Origin: Nematopogon swammerdamellus
Lineage: Eukaryota; Arthropoda; Insecta; Lepidoptera; Adelidae
Reading direction: 5' to 3'
Length of the DNA stretch: 64,000 nt
Assembly (NCBI GenBank): GCA_946902875.1
Contig: OX336343.1
Location: 5,259,754-5,323,753, forward strand
Shown here: positions 54,595 to 64,000 of the stretch, piece by piece
Position numbering within the stretch: the first letter of the stretch is position 1
Layout: the number at the start of each line of letters is the position of its first letter
Program-made: the position numbers and the translations under genes
Notes under the pieces: model-generated
Database searches by the model: none
The model's input: only the letters and a program-made list of their open reading frames with translations
What the model was told of the DNA's origin: nothing

Positions 54595-54743
54595 CCATAT
54601 GAACACCATATGAATGATTAATAAATAATCCAATCCAATACAATACAAATTGAAAATGTTTCGGGATTAAACGTTGTGGTCGATGTTGTGGATGATGTTT
54701 GATTATTTTCAACATCATGTGACGTTTCATACATATCACACAC

Positions 54744-55053
54744 GCTGAATCCCGACAATCGGGGTAAGAAGAGTAATCCGTGTTGTGCTGCAAGAACTCT
54801 GGCAAATTACAGCACAAGACCGACCACCACGCCTCGCAAAGTATTCGAACAAGATTCAATCGATCAAGCAGCAAGTAAGGCACGAAGACCCACCTGCTGC
54901 ATGACTCGGTGGAAGTACCGTGCCAAGGTGAGAGATGGCGAGCCTATCGCTCTTTAGCACGGCATCTTGTCCTTATCCCTTAGTCGCCTTTTACGACATG
55001 CATGGGGAGAGATGCAGTGGGGCTATTCTTTTTAAGTATTGGCCCCACACGGT
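54744..55053 (-). mobile_element. Repeat C, full-length reference copy
   Basis: The minus strand begins ACCGTGTGGGGCCAATAC and passes through GACTAAGGGATAAGG, GCTCGCCATCTCTCACC, GACTCATGC-type words, GCTTGATCG and GTGGTCGGTCTTGTGC to GATTGTCGGGATTCAGC. It is about 310 bp. Copies or pieces occur at 11425, 20325, 32505, 33252 and 41203. Confidence 0.8.
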
Positions 55054-55529
55054 GACGTTAAAATTTTCCAAAAATAGGGAATATGTTTAGGGCCTCTCTT
55101 ATAGGTTACAGGAAAACCTACAAGTTATTTTTTTTCAACATCTTGTGATGTGACGTATCAATGGAATTGGCTCGAAAAAAAAAGACAGGTCACTGAGATA
55201 GAAAGAGGTAGCCCGTCTACAGTATTTTCGATCAACGTTCCTTGTTATTTTCCTCGTTTTTCGGAGTCCGTACGTCAAAAAAGGAAAAAATTCACAGATC
55301 TCGTGCATTACACGACCTTCGAGGTACATTGAAAATGAACTCAACAAAATTAAAAAAGTAATAAGTACATTTATATATATTTATTATTTTTCAAAAACAC
55401 AAGCAGCTTAAAAAATTTTAACTAAAATTTAGACAGAGAAAGAGATAAGCTTGACATTGTGTCTAACTAAAGTAACAAATTAATAAATATCAAATATAAA
55501 AATATAATATAGGTTAGGTTAGAAGATGC
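55054..55529. other. Unassigned AT-rich stretch
   Basis: No gene recognised. GGGAATATGT...AGGGCCTC near 55076 recurs near 56965 in one copy of the dispersed repeat. Confidence 0.5.
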
Positions 55530-55998
55530 ATCGATACTTCCGAAGACAAATCCAACGAGCCCAAACACGATGGGCTTATCATGTTTAGTTTAGGAGTTCC
55601 TATGGCTTCCTTCCGGCTCTATCATCAGGACCCTGGAAATAACATTTGACTGGAGTACTTGCGAAGACAAATCCAACGAGCCCAAACATGGTGGATATAT
55701 CATGTGCGATTTAGGAGTTCATATGGCTTCATTCCGGCTCCATCATCAGGACCCTGGACATCCTATATGACAAGAGGACTTGCGAAGATAAATCCAACGA
55801 GCCCAAACACGATGGGCTTATCATGTGTAGTTTAGGAGTTCCTATGGCTTCCTTCCGGCTCCATCATCAGGACCCTGGACATCCTATATGACAAGAGGAC
55901 TTGCGAAGACAAATCCAACGAGCCCAAACACGATGGGCTTATCATGTGTAGTTTAGGAGTTCCTATGGCTTCGTTCCGGCTCCATCATCAGAACCCAA
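55530..55998 (+). repeat. 121-bp tandem repeat, nearly four units
   Basis: GAAGACAAATCCAACGAGCC starts at 55542, 55663, 55784 and 55905, exactly 121 bp apart. Other words are ATGGGCTTATCATG, TTTAGGAGTTCCTATGGC and CATCATCAGGACCCTGGA. Frames across it carry stops, so coding is not supported. Confidence 0.95.
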
Positions 55999-56474
55999 CT
56001 AACAAACTAACAAAGTCACCCGAGGATCGCAGAGCTGTGATTTGATTTTTCACAATTGATTTCATACATCCAGATATTCCTCCTCGCTCTCTACGCTGTT
56101 GCATTTCCAAAAGTCGATTTAACACTCAGCGAAAATGGGAAAAAATCGAGGGACCACCTACAGCACGAACCATCATGGATAGACGAATGTTTTTTTTTAA
56201 TGTAGCCCAAAGTCCAAATCTAAACAGCTTTTTTGTTTAATTTTTCGATATCACATTTAGCGCGTCTTGCACCAACACGAGTTTAAAGTTAAGTAGCGAG
56301 TTATGGATTTAAACGCGGTTCACACATACAACGGGTGCTAGTTTAACGAGTTAAACTGGTTTATATATTAAATTTGTGTTGGTGCAAGTGGGCCTTAGTT
56401 TTTGAGATATAAGAGATTTAGTTAGAAAAAAATAGAATTTTTCACATTTTTGCATTAAAAAATTTTTTTTTTTA

Positions 56475-56775
56475 CTTTTTCGAAAATTGCTTTGTAGAGT
56501 AAGTAGTTGGACCGGCGGCGGCGTGAAAAATCGCCGACATCGGTAGAGGATCCGTAATTTTCGAGACCTAGTTTCGCCTTGGACTCTATGAGCGATCGAA
56601 ACCCAACGTCCCTGGACACATCCATACCCAGGACGCTCAGACTACCATCGTTGGGGACTTGGAAGCCCTGGAAAGTGGCTTGAAGGGGAAACGGATCAGC
56701 CTTAGTAGAGAAGGCACAAGCTTGCGTCTTGGCTACGTTGAAGTTGACTAAGTTCTTCTTCCCCCAAGAGGATAC
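56475..56775 (-). pseudogene. Jockey-like LINE reverse transcriptase fragment
   Basis: The minus strand is open for about 100 codons from 56775. It encodes WGKKNLVNFNVAKTQACAFS, then DPFPLQATFQGF, SLSVLGMDVSRDVGFRSLIE and SKAKLGLENYG. This is the region after the YxDD box in Jockey-type reverse transcriptases, where FNxxKTQxCAF and LGxDxSxxVxFRxxxExKAKLAS are typical. The final part, SNYLLYKAIFE, is diverged. No start codon is present; both ends are truncated by other repeats. It is not related closely to the tails at 34475 and 63015. Confidence 0.75.
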
Positions 56776-56779
56776 TTTT

Positions 56780-57062
56780 TCGAGATACGGATACGGTTCA
56801 AGAGATACAGCTCTCGGACAGACGGACAGACAGACAGACAGACATACGGAGTAGGCTTAGTAATGGGGTCCCGTACGACGAATACGGAACCCTAAAAACG
56901 AGCGTACCCCCCCCCCCCCCCCCCCCTTTCTCTAAACTACTGAGTAAAAATTTTCGAAAAATAGGGAATATGTATAGGGCCTCATAGATAGGAAAACCAC
57001 GGAAAACGGATCGGTACGGAACCCTCTCCATGTGAGTTCGACTCGCACTTGAAAGCTTTTTT
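56780..57062. repeat. Dispersed 'GGTTCCGTA' repeat, rearranged, with poly(C)
   Basis: 56785-56905 is the 5' part in minus orientation (GACAGACGGACAGAC, TACGGAACCCTAAAAA). A run of C residues (about 56908-56927) follows, then the 3' part in plus orientation to 57062 (GTACGGAACCCTC, TCGACTCGCACTTG). The opposing halves imply an inversion or two partial insertions. Confidence 0.65.
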
Positions 57063-57092
57063 TTTTGTAGTCGTGTTTTATAAACATTTTGA

Positions 57093-57412
57093 ACCGTGTG
57101 GGGCCGGTACTTCAAAAGAATAGCACGACTGCATGTCTCCCCGTGTATGTCGCAAAAGGCGACTAAGGGATATCACTCCCTTCTTATATTACTAGGTGGT
57201 AGGGTTTAACCCGCCCGGGTTGGTACAACCGCACTGAATGAAAGGTCGGTCGAATTGGCTATGTAAATAGTTTGTGTTTTCCGTCCAGTTCAGTGTATCC
57301 GGCACGACCGAATGAAAGCACTGACGTGGCACCAAGTTCACCCGGTGTTATGGGCTGACATCACGGATGTTGTAGGTGATGTAGCCAACCGTGTTTGCTT
57401 CCATAAAATAAA
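57093..57412 (+). mobile_element. SINE B body with repeat-C head
   Basis: CCGTGTGGGGCCGGTAC head to GACTAAGGGATA, then ATTACTAGGTGGTAGGG core and the full B tail, A-rich end. Same joint as 21757 and 58998. Confidence 0.88.
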
Positions 57413-57939
57413 AGAAGAAGTGTTTTCGTTCTTTCTCTGTATTAATAAATTGGTACATAAGACGTAGTGGACGCCCTGCGTCGCACGAAATATCGCACAT
57501 TATTGTAATGAATGACGCCCTGTGAATAAAATGGATGATGTTTAATTGGTAGGTAGGTAGTTACCCTCTCGGTTCGGCCCAACAAGAAAATATCGTAGTT
57601 ACTGGAAATAGAACCATTATAATTTGTAATTATATTAACCAAAATACCTATAGAATTCCCTTTCATTTGCTTTCCATGGTGATAGGTTATTTATTTAATT
57701 AAGTTAATTAATTAATTACCGCGAATTAGCATTGCCATTCAGCGGGGAAACGCTGCATCCGTCATGGGGACTGTGTCGTTAATCCCCATGATAGAGGTAT
57801 TTTTGTTTGTATACCTACAAGATTTTTACTTCAAAGTAAATCAAATATTCTATTTTGTTCAACTATTCAATTGTGTACAATTGTAGGTATGACTAATGTA
57901 AAATGCATTAAATAATAACATGCGTATACAAAATAAAAA
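57413..57939. other. Unassigned stretch
   Basis: AT-rich with GGTAGGTAGGTAG at 57549. Nothing else recognised. Confidence 0.5.
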
Positions 57940-58335
57940 AAAACTGCCAAGTGCGAGTCGAACTCGCGCACCGAGGGTTCCTTATTGCCATGTCATGGTT
58001 AGCGCCACTCACGCCATCTATGGCGTGTTATGAAATGCTTCTATTAGTTCAAATTCATGATTAGTTAAAATGCTTCATACTCTATTCGGTAGATGGCGCG
58101 CGCGCATACACTTTTTGGTTTCTTCTATGGGAAACCCCATGATTTTTTAAAATTTTCTTATTTTTATTATTTATTGTTATAACGGCCCTAATAACACATA
58201 TTCTGTGAAAATTTCAACGGGCTACCTATTACGGTTCAAGAGATACAGCCCTCGGACAGACGGACAGAAAGACAAACAGCGTAGGCTTAGTAATAGGGTC
58301 CCGTACCGGATACGGAGGGTTCCAAAAAAGGATGT
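57940..58335 (-). repeat. Dispersed 'GGTTCCGTA' repeat, full length
   Basis: On the minus strand it starts GGAACCCTCCGTATCCGG and passes GTCTTTCTGTCCGTCTGTCC, TTGAACCGTAATAGGTAGCC, GATGGCG and GGAACCCTCGGTGCGCGAG to CGACTCGCACTTGGCAG and a T-run. It defines the family's extent, about 390 bp. Confidence 0.75.
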
Positions 58336-58639
58336 AAGCATAGGTTTTACAATATTATAACCACGGGTTATAACATTGTTTCTGATTTTAAGCCCACCCT
58401 AATAAATAAATTGCAATGAAAATATATTATGTACTAGAGAAATAGTGAAATAGAGAAATGGCAATACAGAAATTTTATTTTTTTCATCCTGAAATCTTAT
58501 AAATTTCCAGGCAAATCTAGCAATATAATAAATTATGTAAAACGAACTAGTTATCAGAAATGCAAGACTCCCTATTCGATTGTGCACAAGTAGTGGCTGA
58601 AGCCCTCAGGTCGTCCAATATCGACTGCTAATCGGATTA

Positions 58640-58750
58640 GTTCTCTCGAGTGCACCGCGCGGCGGGGGCGGCGGCGGGGACCGGCAGCGGAGCCCGGGCC
58701 GCGGCACGTGGAGCCCGCGGGTCTGCGGCGGCGGGTCACGAGACACGTGG
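58640..58750 (+). other. Short GC-rich block
   Basis: About 110 bp of GC-rich sequence (GCGGCGGGGGCGGCGG and similar) in AT-rich surroundings. It might be a repeat end or a relic of a host promoter; nothing decides. Confidence 0.4.
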
Positions 58751-58997
58751 CTAATACTTCAGCAGATTGTGGAGGGCTGCTCTGGTCCTGTAGCTAACTT
58801 GATAAGCTGTTCAGGTTGCACGTTTTGGAAACTTATTGTGGATTAAAAAAATGTTCTAACATGTTCAGTTTCTCATTTTAGGACACCCTGGTTGTTTTTT
58901 TTTCGACTAAATTCAATGTACAGACTTTTTTGCATTTACGATTTTATTATATGTATAGATAAGTGTTTCTTAAAATTTTCAATCACTTCAGTCATCT

Positions 58998-59332
58998 GTA
59001 CCGTGTGGGGCCCGTACTTTAAAAGAATAGCCCCACTGCATCTCTCCCCGTGTATGTCGTAAAATGCGACTAAGGGATATATGACTCTCTTCTTATATTA
59101 CTAGGTGGTAGGGTTTAACCCGTCCGGGTTGATACCACCGCACTGAATGAAAGGTCGGTCGAAACGGCTATGTAAATGGTTTGTGTTTTCCGTCCAGTTC
59201 AGTGTAGCCGGCACGACCGAAGGGAAGCACTGACGTGGCACCAAGCTCACCCGGTGTTATGGGCTGACATCGCGGATGTTGTAGGTGATGTAGCCAACCG
59301 TGTCAGTATCAATAAAAAAATAAATAAAAAAT
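58998..59332 (+). mobile_element. SINE B body with repeat-C head
   Basis: Third copy of the chimera: ACCGTGTGGGGCCCGTAC, AATAGCCCCACTGCATC, GACTAAGGGATATATGAC, then B core, tail and A-rich end. Confidence 0.88.
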
Positions 59333-59557
59333 AGAGTCACGGATCACTTTTAAAAATGTAAAATAAATTTTAATTTTTATTTTTTGTCGGTTTTTTTAAT
59401 AATAATTTTAGATTAGTTTTAGTTTTAGTGTAGTAGGTAGTATCCAAGTTCTTAGTTGTTCAGTTCTTAGTTATATCTATTCAAATAAAGTTATTCATTC
59501 CATCTCACTAATATCATAAATGCGAAAGTTTATGTTTTCGATTTGTTCTCGAAGAGC

Positions 59558-59728
59558 TTGGCCGCGGACAGGAAAACGGAGTGTGGGAAGACCACCCGCC
59601 AGGTGGGACGAGGACATCAAGTGCGTGGTTGGAGCGAAGTGATTCCGTACCGCTGAAGGCCGGGAGGACTGGAGGAGAATTGGAGAGGCGTATGTCCAGC
59701 AGTGGACGCTTACACTGACTGACTGACT
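59558..59728 (+). pseudogene. RTE reverse transcriptase tail, short copy
   Basis: Encodes the run KRSVGRPPARWDEDIK and, after a frame disturbance near 59630, GREDWRRIGEAYVQQW, ending in CTGACTGACTGA. Very close to 11795-11958. Confidence 0.85.
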
Positions 59729-59787
59729 AACTATATTTACGCAGTTTTGTTTCAGCGCTTGACTTCGCCGGAGATCTCACTGGAGAT

Positions 59788-60136
59788 CAGAGGCGGCGCA
59801 AGGCGTGAGCGACGTGGGCGGCCTCACGGCCCGAGGGGCCTCGCGCCTCAAAAGTTCATGCAGCTTTTATTGATGAAAAATATTCAGCTAGATCCATTAA
59901 AAGAGACCCCGAGTAAACATGTTTAGACTTAATCAAAAGCAAATTAAACCTTACTATAAAGCCTTTATCCGACACAAGATGGGAAAGCAGGACGAGGCAG
60001 TGAATATTTCAATAATACAGTGGCTGTATTATTGCGATTTGATGATGTTGTTGAATGTATTGAGTATTGGCAAAATTGAGAGGGCCTCGCAAAATGTATC
60101 TTGCCCACATCAAATTAAGTTCATGCCCCGCCACTG
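59788..60136. mobile_element. hAT-type MITE
   Basis: Ends CAGAGGCGGCGCAAGG and CATGCCCCGCCACTG, with 8-bp duplication CTGGAGAT at 59780-59787 and 60137-60144. 349 bp, no transposase. A 78-codon frame crossing its right part is not considered coding. Confidence 0.88.
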
Positions 60137-60650
60137 CTGGAGATCTACTGATTAAAGAATTACCTTTTCAACACTTCGAAAGACATCCGAAAGATTATGT
60201 TATAGAACGATTTGTAAGGCGTCCCAAAGTTTTAAGTTACCTAATCTTATATTACAGTCTAGTGTAATATAACACTGGGGTCGAAGAATTTTGTTTTTCT
60301 CAAAGTTATAGGTCAATGGGGGTCAAAAAATTAACTTTATCGAGTAGGATATCGAATTTTCGAGTTCAATTAATTTCTTAGAAATTTCGAAAGGGTTAGA
60401 TAACAATATGGTTGATGAAAATTACTTCTATTCGTATCAATGTTGACATATTCTCAGTGTCGGTAATGGTGTGGGTACATATCTCATTTACTAAGAGTTC
60501 GTCAGTGTATTCTTGCAACGATGCTATCGGTTCTGTTAAATATTTTTGTGTCTGCAAAAAAATAAACTCACAGAGCAAGAATCGCGTCTCTGGGGAAAGA
60601 CGGCCGCCAATCGCTGCTCTGTGGTATAAACAATATGACAATAAAAACAT
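60137..60650. other. Unassigned stretch
   Basis: AT-rich; no recognised gene. Confidence 0.45.
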
Positions 60651-60840
60651 TAATATTTATAAAGCCAGCCTTGCATGGCTCTATACAAGGAGGGTTTCAT
60701 GTGAAGTTTCTGTATTGTACGCAATGCCCATTCAGGCATTTTGCATGTTCCGAAGAGCCTTTCTGTAAAAAAAAACTGCAAAAAAACAATAAAGATTTTG
60801 ATTTCGATTTTGAGAAATATTTTTTTTATTAAGTAAAATT
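60651..60840 (+). repeat. LINE-like 3' end
   Basis: GTAAAAAAAAACTGC, AACAATAAAGATTTTGATTTCG and a GATTTTGA-type tail suggest a non-LTR 3' end on the plus strand. No coding part attached. Confidence 0.4.
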
Positions 60841-61302
60841 CCACGTTACAAATTGTTTAAAACTACATAATATGTAAATATTATTTATCTTTTTTCTGGA
60901 AGTGACCTGTCGATTTTCGTGGAATTCGAACCAAGGCCAGAATCAATGCGTAGTAGCTTTCAAATTTATTTATTGTTTTGCTTTATTTTTTAATTTACAT
61001 TACATGCGTATATGACTAAATACTTAATTAGTTTATTTATTCAAACCATTGCTAAATACGCCAAACTATGGTTCTGTCAAATACATTTTCTCTGTTATAT
61101 TTATAGCTTGTTGTTTTTCATTGTTTTTACATTTCATACTATAGTTGCCATTCGAAAGCTGATAACGAATTCTAATGAAAAATTTATTTGCCTACGAATG
61201 ATAATAATAAAACCTAAAACCTCTATTCAGAGGAAAGATATACAACTGCGGATTGGTCCTCGAGGGACAAAGCTGCATGAGGTCGCGTGTTCTGGCTCAA
61301 AT

Positions 61303-61542
61303 TGTCTTACCTTACTATGTAGGTGGTAGGCTTTATCCCGCCCGGGTTGATAACACCGCACTGAATGAAACGTCGGTCGAAACGTCTATGTAAATAGTTC
61401 GTGTTTTCCGTCCAGTTTAGTGTAGCCCACATGAAATGAAGGGAAGCCCTGACGTGGCACCTAGTTCACCCGGTGTTATGGGCTGACATGACGGATGTTG
61501 TAGTTGATGTAGCCAACGGTGTCAGTTTCCACAAAAATAAAA
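61303..61542 (+). mobile_element. SINE B core and tail, 5'-truncated
   Basis: Starts at CTTACTATGTAGGTGGTAGG in the core, then CCCGCCCGGGTTG, GGTCGAAACG, GTTTAGTGTAGCCC and GATGTAGCCAACGG to an A-rich end. Confidence 0.85.
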
Positions 61543-61866
61543 AAAATCTGTAACAAATCTGCGTCAAAAGACGTTGAGGGCTAAATGTCTTGTGCATTCT
61601 ATAGAATTGTAGCCCACCATGCCTAATAGGTATGTATTTAGTTGGGAAGAGGTAGTATTAACGTTTGCTTAGTTCCATACAAACAGACATTCGTTGCATC
61701 TTTAAAATAGTAATAGTGATAGCCTTGAAAAACGAATACACATCAGTAATGAGATAATGAATGAGTCATAGTGGTTTTTACATTTACGATTTCGTCCATT
61801 TCGGAGAGTCGTTCATTGACCTGATGGCCTATTAACGAATTATGAGTACAGAGCGGTGTCGTTCGA
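61543..61866. other. Unassigned stretch
   Basis: No gene or repeat recognised. Confidence 0.5.
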
Positions 61867-61874
61867 GCCTGACG

Positions 61875-62432
61875 CAGAGGCGGTTATCCAGGTGAAGCAA
61901 GTGAGGCACCGGCTCACTTTTATCTTGAAGGTAAAGAAAAAAAAACCATTTCAAAATATCACGAAAAAAAATTAGATTTAGATAGATTATAGACGACACG
62001 CGAAACGTACACGAACACGTGGTGCCCGACCAAATAGATCGACTCCCGCGCTCGCGCTTTTGACTTTCTCTAAACTAAAACTACGCTTACCACTCGAGAG
62101 ATTTTAATTTAATTTGTATTAAGTAAGTACCTATATAAACAAACAAATTTATATTAGCACGAAATTTAAGATTTAAAATTGAACTGGTGCTAGATATAAT
62201 TAATTTATTGATAGAAACACCTTTAAAACACAAACTAAAACTTTCGTTTTTGAGCTTGGTAGTGAACCTAGGGTTTATTGATAAGTTTGAATGAAGTGTA
62301 TTAGTCATTTTCATGTTAGATATCTGTCTTATACACATTAATTAACGCAATCAACATGGATGTTTTTATATTGCTAGATTTTGAGCATGTCCTGTCCTCG
62401 AAATGAAAATGTATTGTTCAAAGCCGCCACTG
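61875..62432. mobile_element. hAT-type non-autonomous element
   Basis: Ends CAGAGGCGGTTATCC and AAAGCCGCCACTG; flanks GCCTGACG (61867-61874) and GCTTGACG (62433-62440) match at 7 of 8 positions. Interior AT-rich, no transposase. The TIR mismatch and altered duplication suggest greater age than 52218-53044. Confidence 0.78.
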
Positions 62433-62440
62433 GCTTGACG

Positions 62441-63014
62441 GCTTTCGGTGATTGTCGATACGATTATGAGCAGTACCGAAATTTTCAAAGTTGTCGGAAT
62501 TGGGCATTGTGAGACGCAGATCAGAGGCATGGACAATATGGACATGGATATTCAAATGTGTCGCCGATTATAGACGCAAACAATATTATAGGTAATTTTT
62601 ATAGAGGAGTTTTTTTATTTATGTATTAGGTAATTACGGTTTCCATCTACGTTAGGTAATTTTTTTTTATTATTGATTATTTTAATACAAATTGTATGTG
62701 AAATAACATTACAAATTTAAAGGGTTAAGATGTAGTCGAAGAAAATTAAATTTTCACATTAATTCACAGATTCTGCAATAACTACCAAAAATTTAAGGGA
62801 TGAATCCGGACCTTAAATTAATAACTTTTTACATTTGTATAAGTTTAAGTTTGAATTGTTTGTTTTTAACATTAAATGTGTAGTTAAATATAATATACAT
62901 TCTTGGGTGTACTCTTTCGAGAAGCGTATGTACAAATAAACTCTAGAAATACTAATTGACGTATATCACACCTGAGTTTTGAACTGATCTACGTAAATAA
63001 ATAAATAAATATGA
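62441..63014. other. Unassigned AT-rich stretch
   Basis: No gene or repeat recognised. Confidence 0.5.
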
Positions 63015-63425
63015 ATAACGGCATGGGTGGCTGTGCCCAACGGTCAGTCGTGTGAAGACAGTGAGACACAGCCAATAACACCTCACGCGACACCACGCTC
63101 CGTGAGGGCCATACCGCAGCTATGAGACGGAGGAAAATGTCGTCAGATAGTTCGTTCGAATTTTTGAAGACTCCCAGTTGTAGAATTCACGAAACGCGCT
63201 GCCCGGAAAACCGTTCGATATTTTCGCGGTAGGTACTACACAACAGGAACGATTTTGAGAAGCGATGCGAGACAATAAGAGCACGAAGACATAAACACCG
63301 ACCATCGCTTGATGAGTCACTCGCTGGTAGGTTGCGAGTCGACAGGAAGTGGGATCCACGAGAGGAGGGGATCTCACGCACCGCCAGCGAGTGAGACACC
63401 AACCTGTTCTCGACTCACGGAACAA
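63015..63425 (-). pseudogene. Jockey/CR1-like reverse transcriptase tail, decayed
   Basis: Minus-strand frames give RFSKSFLLCSTYRE in one frame and GSAFREFYNWESSKIRTN in another. These correspond to RFSKSFLCRTARV and ASVFPESFNLGVFKRRIN of 34475-34795. At least one frameshift lies between them. The 3' non-coding part (CATGGGTGGCTGTGCC, CACCACGCTCCG) also matches 32110 and 34400. Confidence 0.8.
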
Positions 63426-63438
63426 AATCTTCTAAGTG

Positions 63439-64000
63439 TAAGACCCCCTTCGCACTAGGCGGTTGGACCGAGACGGTTGAACCGAGGCGGTTTGTATCAG
63501 CGATACAACTACTATGAAAATGACTGGCGTTGTTCACACTACTGGCGGCCGCCCGCACCGACCGCCGCGGGTGACTAGAGTGAGGCGGTGCGCCGGGCGG
63601 TAAACCGCCTCCGTTGGCTGTTCGCATTGAGGCGGTCCGCGCCGGCCGCGGTTCAGTCAGTCAGTCGCATCGGACACTAGCGTAGAAAGCACGTATTTTG
63701 ACGACACAATGGCTCGGTTCAGCTTCGATACGGAGAGATTCATTCAAGAAATTGAGCTGAGGGAATCAATATGGAACCAAAAGTGCGCGGAATATTCTGA
63801 CAAACATGTTAAAATTCGGCACTGGAACGAACTGGTGGATATTTTCGGAGGAACAGATTTGTCATCACAGGAAAGAACAAAGTTGGGTGAGTTAAAAAAG
63901 AAAACACATTTATTAAATACTTATATATTTATTTATTACACATTAAAAGTGTAATGTCAAATAATACGAGTATATCCGTATAATATGTAGGTAGGCCTAA
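63439..64000 (+). mobile_element. Probable 5' end of a PIF/Harbinger transposon (runs off the window)
   Basis: After TAA at 63439-63441 comes GACCCCCTTCGCACTAGGCGG. Related words follow, TTCACACTACTGGCGG near 63533 and TTCGCATTGAGGCGG near 63621, in a GC-rich 270-bp leader. A MADF/Myb-SANT-like gene begins at 63709. PIF/Harbinger elements typically carry such a DNA-binding protein gene beside the transposase and make 3-bp TWA duplications. The transposase and right end would lie beyond 64000. Confidence 0.5.
63709..63886 (+). CDS. MADF/Myb-SANT-like DNA-binding protein, first exon (partial)
   Basis: ATG at 63709 sits in the context ACACAATGG, and the frame is open into a putative splice donor, G|GTGAGT, at 63886/63887. 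The exon therefore encodes 59 codons plus one base. It begins MARFSFDTERFIQEIE and contains RESIWNQKCAEYSDK and KIRHWNELVDIFGG. The spacing of F-I-x-E-I-E, the first Trp and the second Trp is that of the MADF domain; the third helix with the usual KWKNLR-type motif would be in the next exon. In PIF/Harbinger elements this protein helps the transposase reach the nucleus and the element ends. A host MADF transcription factor is the alternative, but the repeat-like leader favours the transposon. Reading past the donor ends in a stop at 63952. Confidence 0.7.

Noticed and set aside
55530..55998. CRISPR array
   Set aside because: Whole 121-bp units repeat with no short-repeat/unique-spacer alternation, and the DNA is eukaryotic.

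Overview
The window looks like repeat-dense, gene-poor nuclear DNA from a lepidopteran (moth or butterfly). The order is inferred from the repeat mix: RTE-type LINE tails ending in short CTGA repeats, Jockey/CR1-like reverse-transcriptase tails, small Helitrons ending in CTAG, tRNA-headed SINEs, and hAT, piggyBac and mariner miniature elements. No complete host gene, rRNA, functional tRNA or CRISPR array was found. The only convincing intact coding start is a MADF-domain first exon at the right edge, probably part of a PIF/Harbinger transposon. Such content fits a W chromosome or other heterochromatin, but the sequence alone cannot show this.

Layout. 1-8525 is the 3' part of a large LTR element without coding capacity (E1): interior, then an LTR of about 4.9 kb from 3610 with enhancer-like tandem repeats, a TATA/initiator promoter and conserved RNA-like stem-loops. 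8526-10277 is mostly unassigned, with a GC-rich promoter-like block. 10278-16200 is a mosaic of SINEs and RTE fragments. 16200-19760 holds GC-rich blocks, a TATG microsatellite and an inverted 100-bp satellite. 19859-28553 has two Helitrons, a MITE pair with CRE-like palindromes and more SINEs. 28622-31205 is a broken tandem array of roughly 240-265-bp units into which a degenerate piggyBac-like element and a mariner-like MITE have inserted. 32100-36095 holds LINE tails, SINE pieces and microsatellites.

36267-50150 is a complete 13.9-kb LTR element (E2). Its 2554-bp LTRs appear identical, start TG, end CA and are flanked by a 4-bp duplication, GACC. The 8.8-kb interior has no credible gag, pol or env. 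E1 and E2 are diverged members of one family: they share the interior/3' LTR junction, LTR start, stem-loop layout and U5 sequence. This is the most novel item: a LARD-like family that must borrow its replication proteins.

50400-63425 returns to nested SINEs, hAT elements, LINE fragments and a 121-bp tandem repeat. The SINEs form a second theme. Families here called A and B share a central core and tail but have different heads: tRNA-like in A, and a tRNA-like head plus a 5S rRNA control-region segment in B. A third head, shared with repeat C, also occurs on the B body. Family names A, B, C and D are labels used only in this annotation.
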